Shown here: in pieces, positions 21,480 through 33,780 of the stretch | Layout of the letters: each line of letters begins with the position of its first letter | Numbering within the stretch: position 1 is the stretch's first letter | NCBI RefSeq assembly: GCF_009017415.1 | Contig: NC_092408.1 | Location: 2,666,001 to 2,730,000 of the forward strand | Direction of reading: 5' to 3' | Origin: Aspergillus flavus | Lineage: Eukaryota > Ascomycota > Eurotiomycetes > Eurotiales > Aspergillaceae | Length of the DNA: 64,000 nucleotides | Translations under genes and position numbers: made by a program | The notes under the pieces: generated by a model | Seen by the model: only the letters and a program-made list of their open reading frames with translations | Databases searched by the model: none | Told to the model about the DNA's origin: nothing

Positions 21480-24400
21480 TAGAGAAGGACTGATGACGCG
21501 TGTAGGACATGGAAAATAACTTGCAAGAAAAAGAGGAACTGCATATACCTCACTTCGGTTGGATGCTAGAGACAAAAAGAATAAAATGCCTGCAGCAAAC
21601 CCTATGCGGATAGCGTAGTAGTAGGATCGTTTATTTGGAATGCTGTTTTTAGTCTGCACAACTTAATCGAATGTGGATGAGCCACCTGGAGAAAGTCCAC
21701 TGTGCTTAGTATTGGACAGAGTCTTAGGTGTTGATAGGTGAAGCGCTATGCCCATAAGCAGTCAGGTATTTGCTCCGAAGGTTTTGTTCAGGCTGGGCTA
21801 ATGGCGAATGCACTGTGGTACACGCGCAGCAAAAGTCCACACTTGTACGTCCACTAAACAGCCAGAGACATCGTAGACCGAGTCAGAGCGAGTAATTTAG
21901 AGAATCTGGCTGCGATCGAGCGACTAATAAGTCCAGGGTGTAGGTTTCCTGTAAACTGACGCCAGCTCCATGTGCCACACATACCAGTCCCTGGTCACAC
22001 ACGCGCGCGCTTTGGGTAATCTTAATCCATTTTTAAAGGGACATAGCTTGATATACATACCATGTAACCTAATAATAAGACGGTCATAAGTGCATCCAAC
22101 AGGACCAATAATACCACGACTCGTTTGGGAATCCCAAAACAGGCATGTAGTTTCTGATACCCCAAAGACAATGTTATCCTCGGTGAGACGCGGCTTTCCC
22201 ATGGACACAGCCCAATGTTGGGCAGATATTTCAGGAAAACCTTCATGTGTTGTCGTGGTCTAGCGCTAATGCTAAGCGCCTAGGCCACCAGCCATTCTGT
22301 TCAACACCGATGGCGACTATCCACGTAAGGGAGCCACTTTCAGGCTAGGAAAATAGCCAATCTGCTCTGTAGTTGCGGGAAGGATTGACGATTTAATTTG
22401 CTTTCCACCAATGAAGCTATCCAGGTAACACTAGTGTTGGGGGTCGCACTGTGGGGTATAAGGTGCACCCAGTGCATTAGTTAGCCAGTGAACCGTGGAG
22501 GGACAAATGAGAGATGCATAACAAAACAGATTAGTTGAGTGATTTTGAGCCATTTCATTCTTAGAGTAGTTGCATATTGAGTTGGCCTAATACAAAGTAA
22601 CTGCTCTACACGGCTGCAATGGTGATAGAGGCCAGGCGGTGACAGTTGGTAAGTATCCCTAGTGATGCCATAACCAAACTGAGCAGTCCTCTATCGCAGT
22701 TGACCTAAGATATAGCCACCCAAGTATAGACCAGCTGGAGTGAATATGTCCCATCAATCAAAGGGAGGCGCATATTTGAAGGTTCGAACGCTATAACGAG
22801 GCCGAGTCAACTATGGCTTTCTGTAGATCGGGAGAACAATCCTAACCACGGTAGAGGCCAGATAAGCCTTGCAGCGGTTTGGGCGATGATTGCCAAGAGA
22901 TGCCACTGTCGCTTAGAAACAAGGGGTCCAACATGCTCCATGTAGAGTACTACAGTACAGTTACCCCTGGGTAGGTGGAAGTGATTTCCGGATCTACGTT
23001 GACGTCTAGTCAGTGCGAGCGGAAAAGTGAGGCGGACTATTATTGGATATCCGACGCGGTACATAGTAAACCTTAGTGTGTGCATTCAACGGCTACATAC
23101 AGGTCAAGTCGCGGTTGAGAGCACGCTTGTGGTACCGCATAGGCGAGAATCCGTTATCGTTTTTATTTTATTTATTTTTTAAACTCTCTCTCTCCTTGCC
23201 ACTGCCTTCTGGTATGAGGAATGCCATAGAGATTCTACTCATAGATATTGGGCTGCGATAGGCGGGAGTAGGTTGCCTTAACATTGAATATGCTCCCAAT
23301 GACTGGAATGCTAGATAGGCCCCTAGTAATTCCATGGACAGTCAAACCTTCTCAGTATCGTAAAGAAAAGGACAAAAACACTAAAATACTGGGTGGGAAA
23401 CAGCCACTTGGAGAAAACCGACTAGAAATGTTGAGAAACCACAGAACACTAGCTATGGATTAGCCTTTTACCACCAGTTTAGCTTATTTAGGCTTGAACA
23501 CCTGTCAAGACAAGCTCCCCAAGGTACGGTAGTAACTGTACCCTATGTACCGTCTCACGAGGGACGGGACATGTAAGAAAGTACAACGATCAAGACCCAC
23601 CGTCTGATACATACCACGCCGGAAAAACCCAGCCGCGGTACAATCACTATTTGGGACTATTTGCCTACTATTTTGGATCATTATTATTGAGATCAACTGT
23701 TTTAGACATGTGCAACCATCGTTATATGTCAGGTTCCGCTTGCGGATAATCTGATCCGTTTTCCAGTTCGAAGTCTATGTGGAGATCGTACGAATCGTTG
23801 CGGCGGAAGCAATTCCAATTGGACAATATGCCATGTTTGTGCCGTGGGAAAATATTTCCATCAAGCCCTTCCTGCCACTCAGATTTCCGAGTCCTTCACG
23901 GCTTTCTCACTTTTGAGCTCTTGCGTTGAGAGAACCAAATAACATCGGGAAGAAATTTTCGGAGTGTGGAGGGGTAAAAATGGAAAAAAAAAGGTAAAAA
24001 AAAAGGAGACACCCTAGGAAAAGAAAGAGAGGTAAACAGAAACAAAGAAACCCAGAGAAAAGTTCAGTCTCAACTATGCTGGGTCCGTCTAAGTGGATCA
24101 CCTACAGGTCATTCATGGATTGATCCACCTCGGACCCGACACCTAGGGCCTGGAACCTACATACTCCCACTAAGCAGGGGTGTATTTGATTTGGGATGCA
24201 GCGCAAAGATCTATCGGTTCGATATTTTACCTGTACCGATAGATCAATTGTGGCTCTGTGGCTTGGATTTCCGCTATGCTGGGTTCGATGATAGGTATGC
24301 TAGCAATAGACTAATAGCTTGCGGAATATATAATTATATAGGTCTGGCCGACCTAATGGGTCCCGTTTCAATTTATTTTCGGCCGTGTTTAATTTTAGGG

Positions 24401-27400
24401 ATGAAGTCTTGGACCCTCAGCCCAACAAATACGCCGACTCACGGATAGAGTACAGGATAACCTAAAAAAGAAGGGAAAAAATGTAAAAAACAAATAAAAT
24501 TAACAGTTAAAAATGCGACAATAACAAAAGAGCAGGGAGGGCACCCTACGAAATCGAGAACGTTTTCTGCCATAGTTATTCTTACCCACCTTTTGTAATA
24601 CTCCTAGCAACGTTATGAGCCGTTCTCGCAGCAAAGAACAATCAATGGATATTACGAGTACGTAGAAGCCAACCAGGAGAACGTCTGGAATGTAGAAGTG
24701 GAATCAACTCAAAGTATTATTTTTGATCAATGAAAGGCAACATCCGTATCAAGTAAAGAGAGTTCCAAAGGCACCGATACCACGGTAAATAAAACATGGA
24801 AGATGGGATATCAAAATTTCGCCCTGCAAACGCCATAAAACTATGCAAATTTCGATGGCTCGGTAGCAATCAAATCCAAGCACCAGTACGCGCCACGCTA
24901 TGATTGATGTCTTATTCCAATCGGCACAGAATGCCATCGTAAGAACGGTTTTCGTGAAGAGAATCGCGTCGTGGTGGATCGTCAGCTGGGAGACTGATTC
25001 GAGGGAGATCTTTGGGACCCTGCTCCCGTGACCTTTCCAGGTTGTCCGTTTGCTGGGAGGCGTCAGAATGTTTTAATACTAACCAAAGCTCTGCCAGGGA
25101 ACTATGCGTACCTTTAAGCTGCTCAAGCTGCCGGACTGTGTTTTCATGAATCCTAGCCCATTCCGCCTGGTACTCCGCAAGGTCCAGATGAGTTGGCTCT
25201 TGAGCCGAGGACGTCGTCCTACTTGTAGATCGCTTGTCCATGACTTCCGTGAGAGAGGATCTTTGCCGCGGGTACAGCGAGGAGAGGTATATTGTGAATC
25301 AGAGTCGGAAGAGAGAAGTCTAAGAAAGTACCAAGACGAGAAAGTTGACAGCTTCAGATAAAGTTCAAGGGTGAAGGTTAAAAGTTAATTAAAATATCCT
25401 TTTATTCTCACTTCAGCTGCAGGAGAGTCGGATGGACAGTAGAAGGCTATTTATCAGTTTGTGAAAGTCGCATTCTTGACCGTCAGGAGACCGTCTCAGG
25501 CCACTTGGTGGGATCCATTGACACCAAAGTGAATCAATCAACCAGGTCAGGATTAGTTTTATTTTTTAATATTATTATTATTTTATTTTCTTAGACCATG
25601 TGCCTGCCTGTCCGTTGGAAATTTTAATTACTTTTTATTTTATTTTATTTTTTCGGGCTCTCACTTTTCGTTATGTGGTTAAAGTTACTTCATCGGATGT
25701 GTTCTTTAACAATTCCCTTGCATTCCGTAGGGAGAAAATAATAATATTTTTTTTAAAATAAAAAAGACAGACCCTAGTGAAAATGGTCCGCTAGATTGGA
25801 ATGAACCCATCAAAAAGATGGAACCACTAGAAGTGTCCCCGAAACAATGCCCCGTTCAGTCTCCCGATTGGCCGGGGAAAGCTATTGAATCCAACAGACG
25901 AGCTGCCGAACATCAGGATCGCCGTCAGATTCCGTTTTGTGGCTTAAGTCTAGTCTCCCACAGTGAATTTTGAGGATGTTTCTCCTTTCTTCGGTTGCTG
26001 TGTAGCGGAATATCGGAATCCAGGCGTCCGGTCCTGATTGGCCTCTTAACTCTCCGATCGTTCACGCGGATGAATCCCCATCTCCTTCAGGCAAAAGTAC
26101 GTACTTTTGTCCTTCCTCTGATTGAGGGACATCCGGAAATTGGGCATCGATCCATCGTGGGGGTTGGTCCACGATAATATGCTTGTTATCTTCCTGGTGA
26201 CTATGAACAAGGTTTTCTCTTCGACAAGGAGGAGCAGGGAGTATCAAAAAGCAAGTTAGATCAGAAATCTTCTTTCTGGGCCTAGAAGGAGTCAACCGAA
26301 AAAGCAATTGCTGCTGTTCTGACACGAAAAGGCAACTTCTATACAGCAGGGGTTCCTCCACGGGCAGGGCATATTGACTTGCATCTCGTTTTCAGCCGCG
26401 GTCAATCACAGCATTCTTGCATTTTTCGATGGGAATTCCAAGGTATTACTGCAAACGGAAAATAGAGAGCGTGACGTCAAGACTGACGACTAGTCGCGAT
26501 ACTAGTACCATCGAACTATCGTAGTAGTCCCGCAATGGTGGGCTTCGGGGAACCATAAACAACTTCCGCGATCTGGCACGATCCATCTGCCAAAATGACC
26601 TAATGTTTCGCTGCAGCAGTAGTGTCGACAATTTGCAAAGAAAGGATGGCGCATCCACCTCGTGGTGGGTTACTTTCTTTAGTGTTCGCTCTGCCCTCGA
26701 CTCCATCACTCACTCCCTTGCCGGACTTGGTTAGTTAGGGTTCCGCCCCTACGTTACCCTCCCGATCACTACCTCAAGGCAGTATAACCTTTCAATGCAC
26801 CGCGGTAGTATCGCCACTGTCCATTTAAACTACACGGAAATAAGTTTATAGTGGAGTACCGCTTGGCTCGAGGATCGCCATTGGTAAAGAATCCTTTTCA
26901 CCGCCACTTTAATCAACCGATGTCAGCTGGCTTTTCACCGCTATGCCCTCGTACAGGAAGTTGGACCCTATCAAGCGCCCTGGGGATAGCCGCCCTTTCC
27001 GACGGTTAAATATCAGGTACGCAGAGCCTGGGAATCTTCCAGTCGTTCCTATTGCTCAACCTTTGTTGGTGATGCAGGGCATCATATGACAGGCTGCTTG
27101 ATTCCAATCATCCATGCTTGTAAGTACATACCATCTCACCAGCAGCATTGTCCAGCAAAGCAGTCCCAATGTCGCACAAACAGGCTGAACCGTTGCTCGG
27201 TTCCTCTCACCGCCACTGATGCTTGGTCCCGATGTGTTCGCATCTTGGCTTTTCTACCTTTCTTTGGTCTTCCTTTGTTTCTCGATCATCACTGCATGAC
27301 GACCCCTGGCCGTTACGCCCCTCAGTCACTGCAGCCATCCAACCTCACTGCCAACACTAATTATCGCTGCAACTAATGGTCCAAGAAGCATGGTTGTCAG

Positions 27401-29710
27401 ATGATTGACTGGTACTGCATTAAACCACAGCTTTATATCAAACGGGCCCATAACTCTAGAGGTCTTCTTCAGGCTGGGCACACGTACGGACCATGCGAAA
27501 TCACATCCCTGTAGGGCGATGTCAAAAGTACGACTCAACTTGCAATCTTACTAGGGCCCATTGCGATCCAAGGATTGGTATAATGCGGCTGTTAAAGGTT
27601 TCACAAGGGCAGACCAACTTCCAAATATCAATACGACACGACTAAATGGCCCCATAGGTATAGGCCAAAAGTGAAGCCAGATGCGATCATGAGCAAACAG
27701 TGAGGCAGCCGATGTATAATCGTATCCCACAGTTGACCCTCAGCCGCGCGCAGGCAACCATGTCATCAACGTTCTAAATCCGCTTCTATATTACGCTTGG
27801 CTCATGACTTCTCAGGGCATAGGATTAGGCAACTGAGACTAGCACCATCTATGCCCAACTGTATGCAGATAATCTAGAAGCGACATTTTTCGGGCGGATG
27901 CTACGCGGACATCGTCGGCTTTGAGTTAAATGATCTCACATTACCGCTGCAGACTAGGGGATGCTCGGGTTGGACTTTCTGAACATAGTTACGTCGACAC
28001 AGCAACGGGGTTGCCGATAGCTCGCCATCCGACTGATCAACATGGCTAGTAGTTGCGATACATATCGCCGGCGATACGCTCCGATATCCCTACACTCTTT
28101 GCAGCAACAGACTTGAGACACACTGAAAATCTCTGTGGATTCTCTGGCTTGCTTAATCTGGTAACCTTTCTCGACGCACCCAATAAGTATCTTGCATAAG
28201 AAAAAAGCCACCCTGCAACTGCGATGTATCATTGATGTTGGCAGCGCGATCGTCTGCCCATTGGCTACAGCCGTGTTTTCTTTTTCCGGATCGCGATCTA
28301 CATCCATCGCAAATTCGATCCTGCGAAGGATCGGCCTGCTGCGGTGCCTAATCACCCTTAACGGAAAGTTGAATCGTATCTTGCAGGTTCTGCGAGCATA
28401 TCGAGCAATTATGTAGGTAGGAAGCACTTTCTATCTCTCCTCGATTACTGTGACCTGTCTGAAAGCTCGTCTTTTGCATAAGCTCTCGGTAGTATCTTGC
28501 CGTCGTTAAATTCTAGAAGATGATAAACAACACCGACAGTTAGACTACCGTGTCTCTGTCCTAAGCAAGGAGTCAAGCGGGTAACCAAGTTTACGGATAC
28601 GTAGTCTATTCAGTCGACTTTCTCTTCCCTCGCCCCACAAGCTACTAACCTCGTGTAGTTACTACTAACTAGTATCATCGCCACAATAGACTCCACTTCC
28701 AGCATACTATATTAGTTCATCAGCTCTTCCCCGGGGACTTGACGTCATGGCGTGATGGTTAGTGAGATATTAGTTGGTGGCCTCAATCCTGCCTAACCGG
28801 GACAGGTAAAATGGCCAATTATCGAAGATCGCATAGACACACACCCGTTTTATATCGCATTCTATTGCGCTGGATGTGTCCATCAATAGGCCAGGAGAGA
28901 CACCATCCTAGACGTCAGTCCACAAATCCCATCAACTTGAAACTTACGCATGACTCAGATCCGCCCGAGCGAATATCTGGGATTCGTAGGCATATTTTCT
29001 TTTCCATAGAAGATAATTCCTTATCAGAAAGTACAATTGCCCGGCCGAAGCAAAGTGGGGAACCATCATCCTGAACTAATATAGCACAGACCCATACACA
29101 ATAGATCAGCCCGGCCACTTATTGGTTATTGTTCTCTGAAACGACCCAACCGATAACGTGGGAATGACTTAGCGTAGAATGAAGATAGCCGATTGGACTC
29201 CGGACTCAGTTTGTACGCTCGTCAATGGTTGATTATCCCTCCCGTTCCCCCGAAACACGAAAGTATTGGGCTCGGAGGAATATCCCCCGGGACTAGTTGA
29301 TGCCTTGGAGAGTGGGAAATGGATATACCGTTGCGTCTACGCTTTGCGGTTGGGTATACATGGTGTGGGGTGTCGGGCGATGCTCATGGATGATTGATGT
29401 CATTTAGGGTGATATGGCCAATGTGACCTTGAGGTCTTAGTATTGGTTTCTAGGATAGAAAGCACAGCCCTTGTCATCTATCATGTGCACATGATGTTAC
29501 AGATGGTAATAGCGCAATAACGAAATCAATTATTCCGGATGTTACCTAGTATTATTGTATGATAGTTAACTTATATTAGTAAGAGACGTCTAAGCACGTC
29601 ATCTGGATAAAGCAAAGACAGGAATATCAGACAGGATATTGGCCATCGCGAACCGTAGTAGGAAAATAACACCATCCCAACAAGGAAAAACAGAAAGCCC
29701 TAACACAGCC
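21480..29710. other. 8.2 kb gene-poor stretch
   Basis: I find no gene with recognisable domains here apart from one possible small ORF at 24912-25241. Other open frames, such as 26062-26361 and 27954-28427 on the minus strand, have some coding-like composition but no family. AT-rich simple tracts occur at about 23970-24010, 25555-25650 and 25740-25765. No terminal repeats or transposase motifs could be recognised by eye. The stretch resembles an old, eroded accessory region. Confidence 0.5.
24912..25241 (-). CDS. possible small hypothetical protein
   Basis: This open frame of 109 residues starts MDKRSTSRTTSSAQ, with a helical, charged segment YQAEWARIHENTVRQLEQLK that looks like a genuine coding region and could form a short coiled coil. 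A GTACGC donor follows QLK. Splicing to a CAG about 60 bases on would replace the C-terminus with a shorter Gly/Ser/Gln-rich tail, so the C-terminal half is uncertain. There is no signal peptide or known domain. It is isolated in a gene-poor stretch. It could be a lineage-specific gene or chance. Confidence 0.35.
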   Translation of the reverse strand: MDKRSTSRTTSSAQEPTHLDLAEYQAEWARIHENTVRQLEQLKGTHSSLAELWLVLKHSDASQQTDNLERSREQGPKDLPRISLPADDPPRRDSLHENRSYDGILCRLE

Positions 29711-30505
29711 TCAATCCAACAACTCCATAGGAATCTTCTCGGTATGCTCCAAACGCTCCCACCAATCCTCCTCGAAAAGCTCCATCTCCTCCGTCCTATC
29801 AATATCCCACCACGGATGAGGGATCATCCTCCTGGGCAACTGTCTATCGGACGGAATCTCCAAGAGTAACAGCCCAGCCGGAATATCGCCCTCGTCAGTA
29901 TTCAACCGCAAGCGTTCATCAAGATTCCGCAGTTGCGACGCATGCGCATCGAAAATATTCCTCAACCGCGATATCCCCTCCGGCGTGCCCTTAATCTCAA
30001 ACGCAACCTCCTTCAACTTCGGACACTCAGCCAACATCCCCAAAACACCCTCGATGGTAGCTTCCGGATCGTCCTCACCGAGCCCAAACTCTACAAGCAC
30101 ATCCCATTCGAACCCGAGAGTCAAATGCTGCACGTGCAACTTGGGATCGAACCCCTCGTCCGGATCGGAGTGTCGATCGTCCATGTACACCAGCAGCTCG
30201 GCCAGGTAGGGCGCATTCCAGACCTGGAAATGGTTCTTCTCGTAGTAGGTTTCTAGCGCTTCCTTTGTGACGGCGCTGTCGCGCGTGATGTATTTCTGGC
30301 AGAGGAGGATTGCGTCGCCGAGGACGGCGTCCCGGACATCTGTATCTGGCATGATGAGGAAGGTATCGGTGGTAAGAAGCTGATCGAAGATTTCCTCGCG
30401 GAAGATGGGCGGCACGGATAGGAAATGCGCGTAGGAGGAGAATCCGGTATGTTGTCGGAAGAAATTATCCAGACGTATTCGGAGCTCTTGTTCGAAGTTC
30501 AGCAT
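29711..30505 (-). CDS. hypothetical protein, 264 aa, acidic alpha/beta
   Basis: This single-exon frame starts MLNFEQELRIRLDNFF and ends TEKIPMELLD. Codon use and a strongly amphipathic composition indicate a real gene. Visible features are a helical N-terminal half (FREEIFDQLLTTDTFLIM), a middle beta-like segment LHVQHLTLGFEWDVLVEF, then LAECPKLKEVAFEIKG. That pattern resembles the leucine-rich layout of fungal F-box-associated proteins. The tail is rich in Trp/Glu (MELFEEDWWERLEH). No catalytic motif, signal or membrane segment is seen. Function is unknown. A role similar to 2EXR/F-box-type fungal proteins is only a resemblance. Confidence 0.8.
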   Translation of the reverse strand: MLNFEQELRIRLDNFFRQHTGFSSYAHFLSVPPIFREEIFDQLLTTDTFLIMPDTDVRDAVLGDAILLCQKYITRDSAVTKEALETYYEKNHFQVWNAPYLAELLVYMDDRHSDPDEGFDPKLHVQHLTLGFEWDVLVEFGLGEDDPEATIEGVLGMLAECPKLKEVAFEIKGTPEGISRLRNIFDAHASQLRNLDERLRLNTDEGDIPAGLLLLEIPSDRQLPRRMIPHPWWDIDRTEEMELFEEDWWERLEHTEKIPMELLD

Positions 30506-33333
30506 GGTTGCTGGGTGCAGGTGGACTGCTGGGAGAGCCTTTGAGAAATTGAAGTCTGCAGTAGGAGAAGGGGCGGTGAGCTTCTGTCTATTGGGATATC
30601 CTTTTTTCTGTCTTCTGAGCTTTGAACCGGGTGGTTGCCTCTTACTTATAGCTTTCGGATGTTGTGGTCCCTGGTCTGTGTTGGAAGGATTATATCGATA
30701 GCATCAAGCTACCTGTCAGTCGTGACAGAAGACATCGAATTGTCAAGTGAGGGGTAAGCCCAGTGGGGTAAACGAGAGGCGTTTGCTTTGTGCTTTTAAT
30801 GGCTGCTAGGGTGCCGCGGCGCTTATGGAGGGCGTCAAGGCTAGGGTTCTCATACTGGGATAAACGGTCATGAATGACGGATTGGGAAGGGTAACTGCAT
30901 GGGTATCGATTCACAACCAACTTCTACAATGCATCGTACTAAAGCTGGAAGATAGAACATCAAGTGATAGAGGTGTGTAAGTTGTATGGTGCCGTACAAT
31001 AGAATTCCTATCCTCTATAATCCGCACCAATGGCACCCACCTCGCTGAAAATTCTTTCCTTGCAATATTAAGACAGCTCAGACCTCATACTGTCCAACAA
31101 ATCTCCCTATAGGCCATGCACCTACGCGCTGGAGGTGCGAACAAAGAAAAAAGGGCGCCTACAAGTCCCAGGAAAAGGCTAGGTGCTTCTAAAGATAATG
31201 CGCGGCACTGTATAACCAAGATCAGCCGCGTACATGTTCAAATCCGTGATAATAATACCGCACGAGGTATTTTTAAGCATCGTGGATATGGTGCCTAGTC
31301 GCAAAGCGAAGCGCTGCACCCACATAAATCGGAATACCGTACCCATAGCAAGCTCCATTTTAGCCGCCGGGGAAGCACATCTCGTCTAAATGCGGGGACA
31401 CAACTGAGACCCAACATTCCATTTTCGTGCTCAAAGACAAAAGAAAAAGAGTTGCAGCTTGTGGCCCACTTGGTGGGAAATGAATGGCTCGTCTAGCGGC
31501 GCTATCGTATTCAGCGCTTAACGCGGCCAATCATCAGCTACGGAAAAGGCCAAGGGACGGAAGTCGAGCGGATTAGACCCCGTTTAAGTCCTAATAGGTA
31601 CTAGATAGGTTAAGACTAAGCTATGTGGAGGAATTGAGCCGATTCCATTAATAACCCTAAGTGTGGTCGGTACATCCATTGACTAAAGAACCCTAAAACA
31701 ATAGTCAGGTGAGCTTCGCCACTCTTGGCCAGTTGAATATATTTGGCCTTCTCACAGCCACTCCTCAATACCTTTTTGGAAATGTAAACGTCTTTTGCTT
31801 GCCTCCATACTCGATACGCAGTAAAAGTGGATTCGCAGAGGCAAATTTACTGATTCTTTCGATATGTCGAAACCGTGAGATGGATGACCTGTATTAAACT
31901 ACTAAGTCTACGATTAAGCTTGAAGCGCTTTAGACCTTACTACGTCTACTGTGACCGAGGCTAGGCCTCGAGTTCGTTTCAAGTCTCTAACATGATAGCT
32001 ATTTGTAAAGTCACCTAGTACAGATTGGTGGAATCTACGTCAGGACAATGATGCCGACTCAAGCGAGCGTTGCATGGTCATGTGAGCAATATTGCATCTC
32101 CCAACAGAGACTATTGATCACTAGTCTGGTATAATAAAAGATCCGAACCGGAGCTCCTAAGCGCAATGGAGATATGCCCCACTACTTAATTTGGATATAA
32201 CGAGACGATGCGCAACTCAGCTACCGTCTGTGCATCGACAATCGTTCCATGCATAATTCCATCGTCCCCACCTCTCTTCTCTATCCCAGATTAGTATGGA
32301 CTGTTCCCTGGAATTGGAAAGTTCCACTCGACCATTGATAAGACGTACTCTATCGGATGAGCCATCCTATTCTATAGCAGTACTTCCGGCTCTATTCAGG
32401 GGCTCTCACGGAAGTGATATGTCTGACACACCCATCACACGCAAGGGGTTGTGTGGATCGGAGAGTCCCAATCTCATTATCTCTATGATCATATGCCAAA
32501 TATGTAAACAGTCAATTGTTCCATAGTTATCCTCGGTTAATTATAAAGAGATCATGCTGACCAGTATACTAGGTAGGCTCATGGTAATAGCGCCGAAAGC
32601 AATTAATCAATGCTATGTTGCCCCAGTGTAGTCAACACGGCAGCCCGGATCATTTTGCTGTTTAGACATGACATAATTATGATATTCTATTAACCTATAT
32701 ACAGTGCTTGCACGGCTACATACCAAGAATGCCCAATAAATATACAATGGCTGGCTACATTCTTGCGAGAGCCAGAAAATGAACCATATCGAAGGAGCTT
32801 GTCGTTCCGATCACATCTTCAAACCACCGACAGCAACTCTTCTAGATGTGTCCAGACTAAGCTGGACGATGATGCCTCGATGATATCAAGTTCAACTGCT
32901 TTACATGTGCCAGATGAAGGGAGCGGAGATTTGTTTCCAATTCCACCATCTCCAAAGCACTTGTTGGATGGGGAAGAGTTTGAGTGCCCGTATTGCTTCA
33001 CTCTATGTCCGCGCAAAACGCTGCGTCAAGAGGCCTGGCAGTAAGTCAGATGAATCCTTTGCATGCGGAATATAGATAGCCACAGAAGGTGATGTTTTTG
33101 AGTAAATGCTCCGTAACTTGGAGTACTACAAGTCTTCCGTTTTTTTCAGGGCTGTGGTTGCTGATATAACCATTTTTCCTACTTAAGCTTTGTCATTTCT
33201 ATATATCATGTATAAGTTGGTTGGTTGTTGAACGACCTCGATATAATGAGGCATAGGAACCAGGTGTTTTTGCCTTGGGTAATCTTTGATAGGAACAACT
33301 AGAGAGGTCACTTCAATATCCAGCCCGCACTTA
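30506..33333. other. gene-poor intergenic stretch
   Basis: The only recognisable coding remnant is the C2H2-type fragment at about 32751-33043. The rest has scattered short ORFs with no domain. The first 400 bases upstream of 30505 serve as promoter of the 264-residue gene. Confidence 0.45.
32751..33043 (+). pseudogene. fragment of a fungal C2H2-type / NACHT-ankyrin-associated protein
   Basis: An open frame encodes FLREPENEPYRRSLSFRS, then DDDASMISSSTALHVP, FPIPPSPKHLLDGEEFEC and PYCFTLCPRKTLRQ before a stop. The block FECPYCF...R preceded by a Pro-rich segment is typical of a zinc-finger-like module in large fungal proteins with N-terminal helical domains, where it is normally followed by a W-K-H-V-type finger end. 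Here the frame stops right after RQEAWQ and neither flank continues the protein. I read it as a truncated remnant. Family assignment is by pattern memory. Confidence 0.5.
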
Positions 33334-33780
33334 TTATTTCCCAGCCCACCAGTCAATCTTCTTCAAAGCCTCTTCAGACCACTCGTCCACCTTCATCTCA
33401 AAGTCGTGGATATGACTCTGCGAGTTTTGTGACCAGTCACTCGCATTGTCTTGAGCCTGCTGCAACCACTTGACAGCAGTCACTATAAAGCGCTGAAGCA
33501 GACCAAGCATCACCTGATACAACTCGGTCGCTGTATCAGCGACATCTCCCGATAGCTTATCGATCTGATCTAGACCGAATTGCTTTTTATTTTCCCACAG
33601 ATCCCCCGTTTCGCGTTTTAGGGTATTGATCTCCTCACCAAGTTGAGCGTCCCAGTTGGTGTCAGATTCGTGCTCCCGCAATCGTTCTATAACCTCGGTA
33701 CAATCGGAATAGACTGTGTTCACCGCATTTTTAGCTGCTTCGTGCAAGCTATCAACGATTTCTTTAGTGTCATTTGCCAT
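33334..33780 (-). CDS. small helical hypothetical protein, 148 aa
   Basis: This single-exon protein is MANDTKEIVDSLHEAA... to KKIDWWAGK. Nearly the whole length is predicted by eye to be amphipathic helix, with repeated heptad-like spacing. A moderately hydrophobic stretch YQVMLGLLQRFIVTAVKWL lies near residues 90-108. The composition (Asp, Glu, Gln, Trp) resembles stress-type or late-embryogenesis-like helical proteins, but no family is assigned. No signal peptide is seen. T- and G-rich sequence lies upstream. The compact start context and consistent codon use argue for a real gene. Confidence 0.7.
   Translation of the reverse strand: MANDTKEIVDSLHEAAKNAVNTVYSDCTEVIERLREHESDTNWDAQLGEEINTLKRETGDLWENKKQFGLDQIDKLSGDVADTATELYQVMLGLLQRFIVTAVKWLQQAQDNASDWSQNSQSHIHDFEMKVDEWSEEALKKIDWWAGK

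Noticed and set aside
22780..22800. GGTTCGA-like T-loop text as a second tRNA
   Set aside because: No acceptor or anticodon arm pairs around it.
22807..23085. 92-residue minus-strand ORF
   Set aside because: Basic, domain-free and without splice partners; looks like chance in a gene-poor stretch.
27954..28427. 157-residue minus-strand ORF as a gene
   Set aside because: Unusually Arg/Cys/Ser-rich and no domain or consistent codon bias; kept only as a note.
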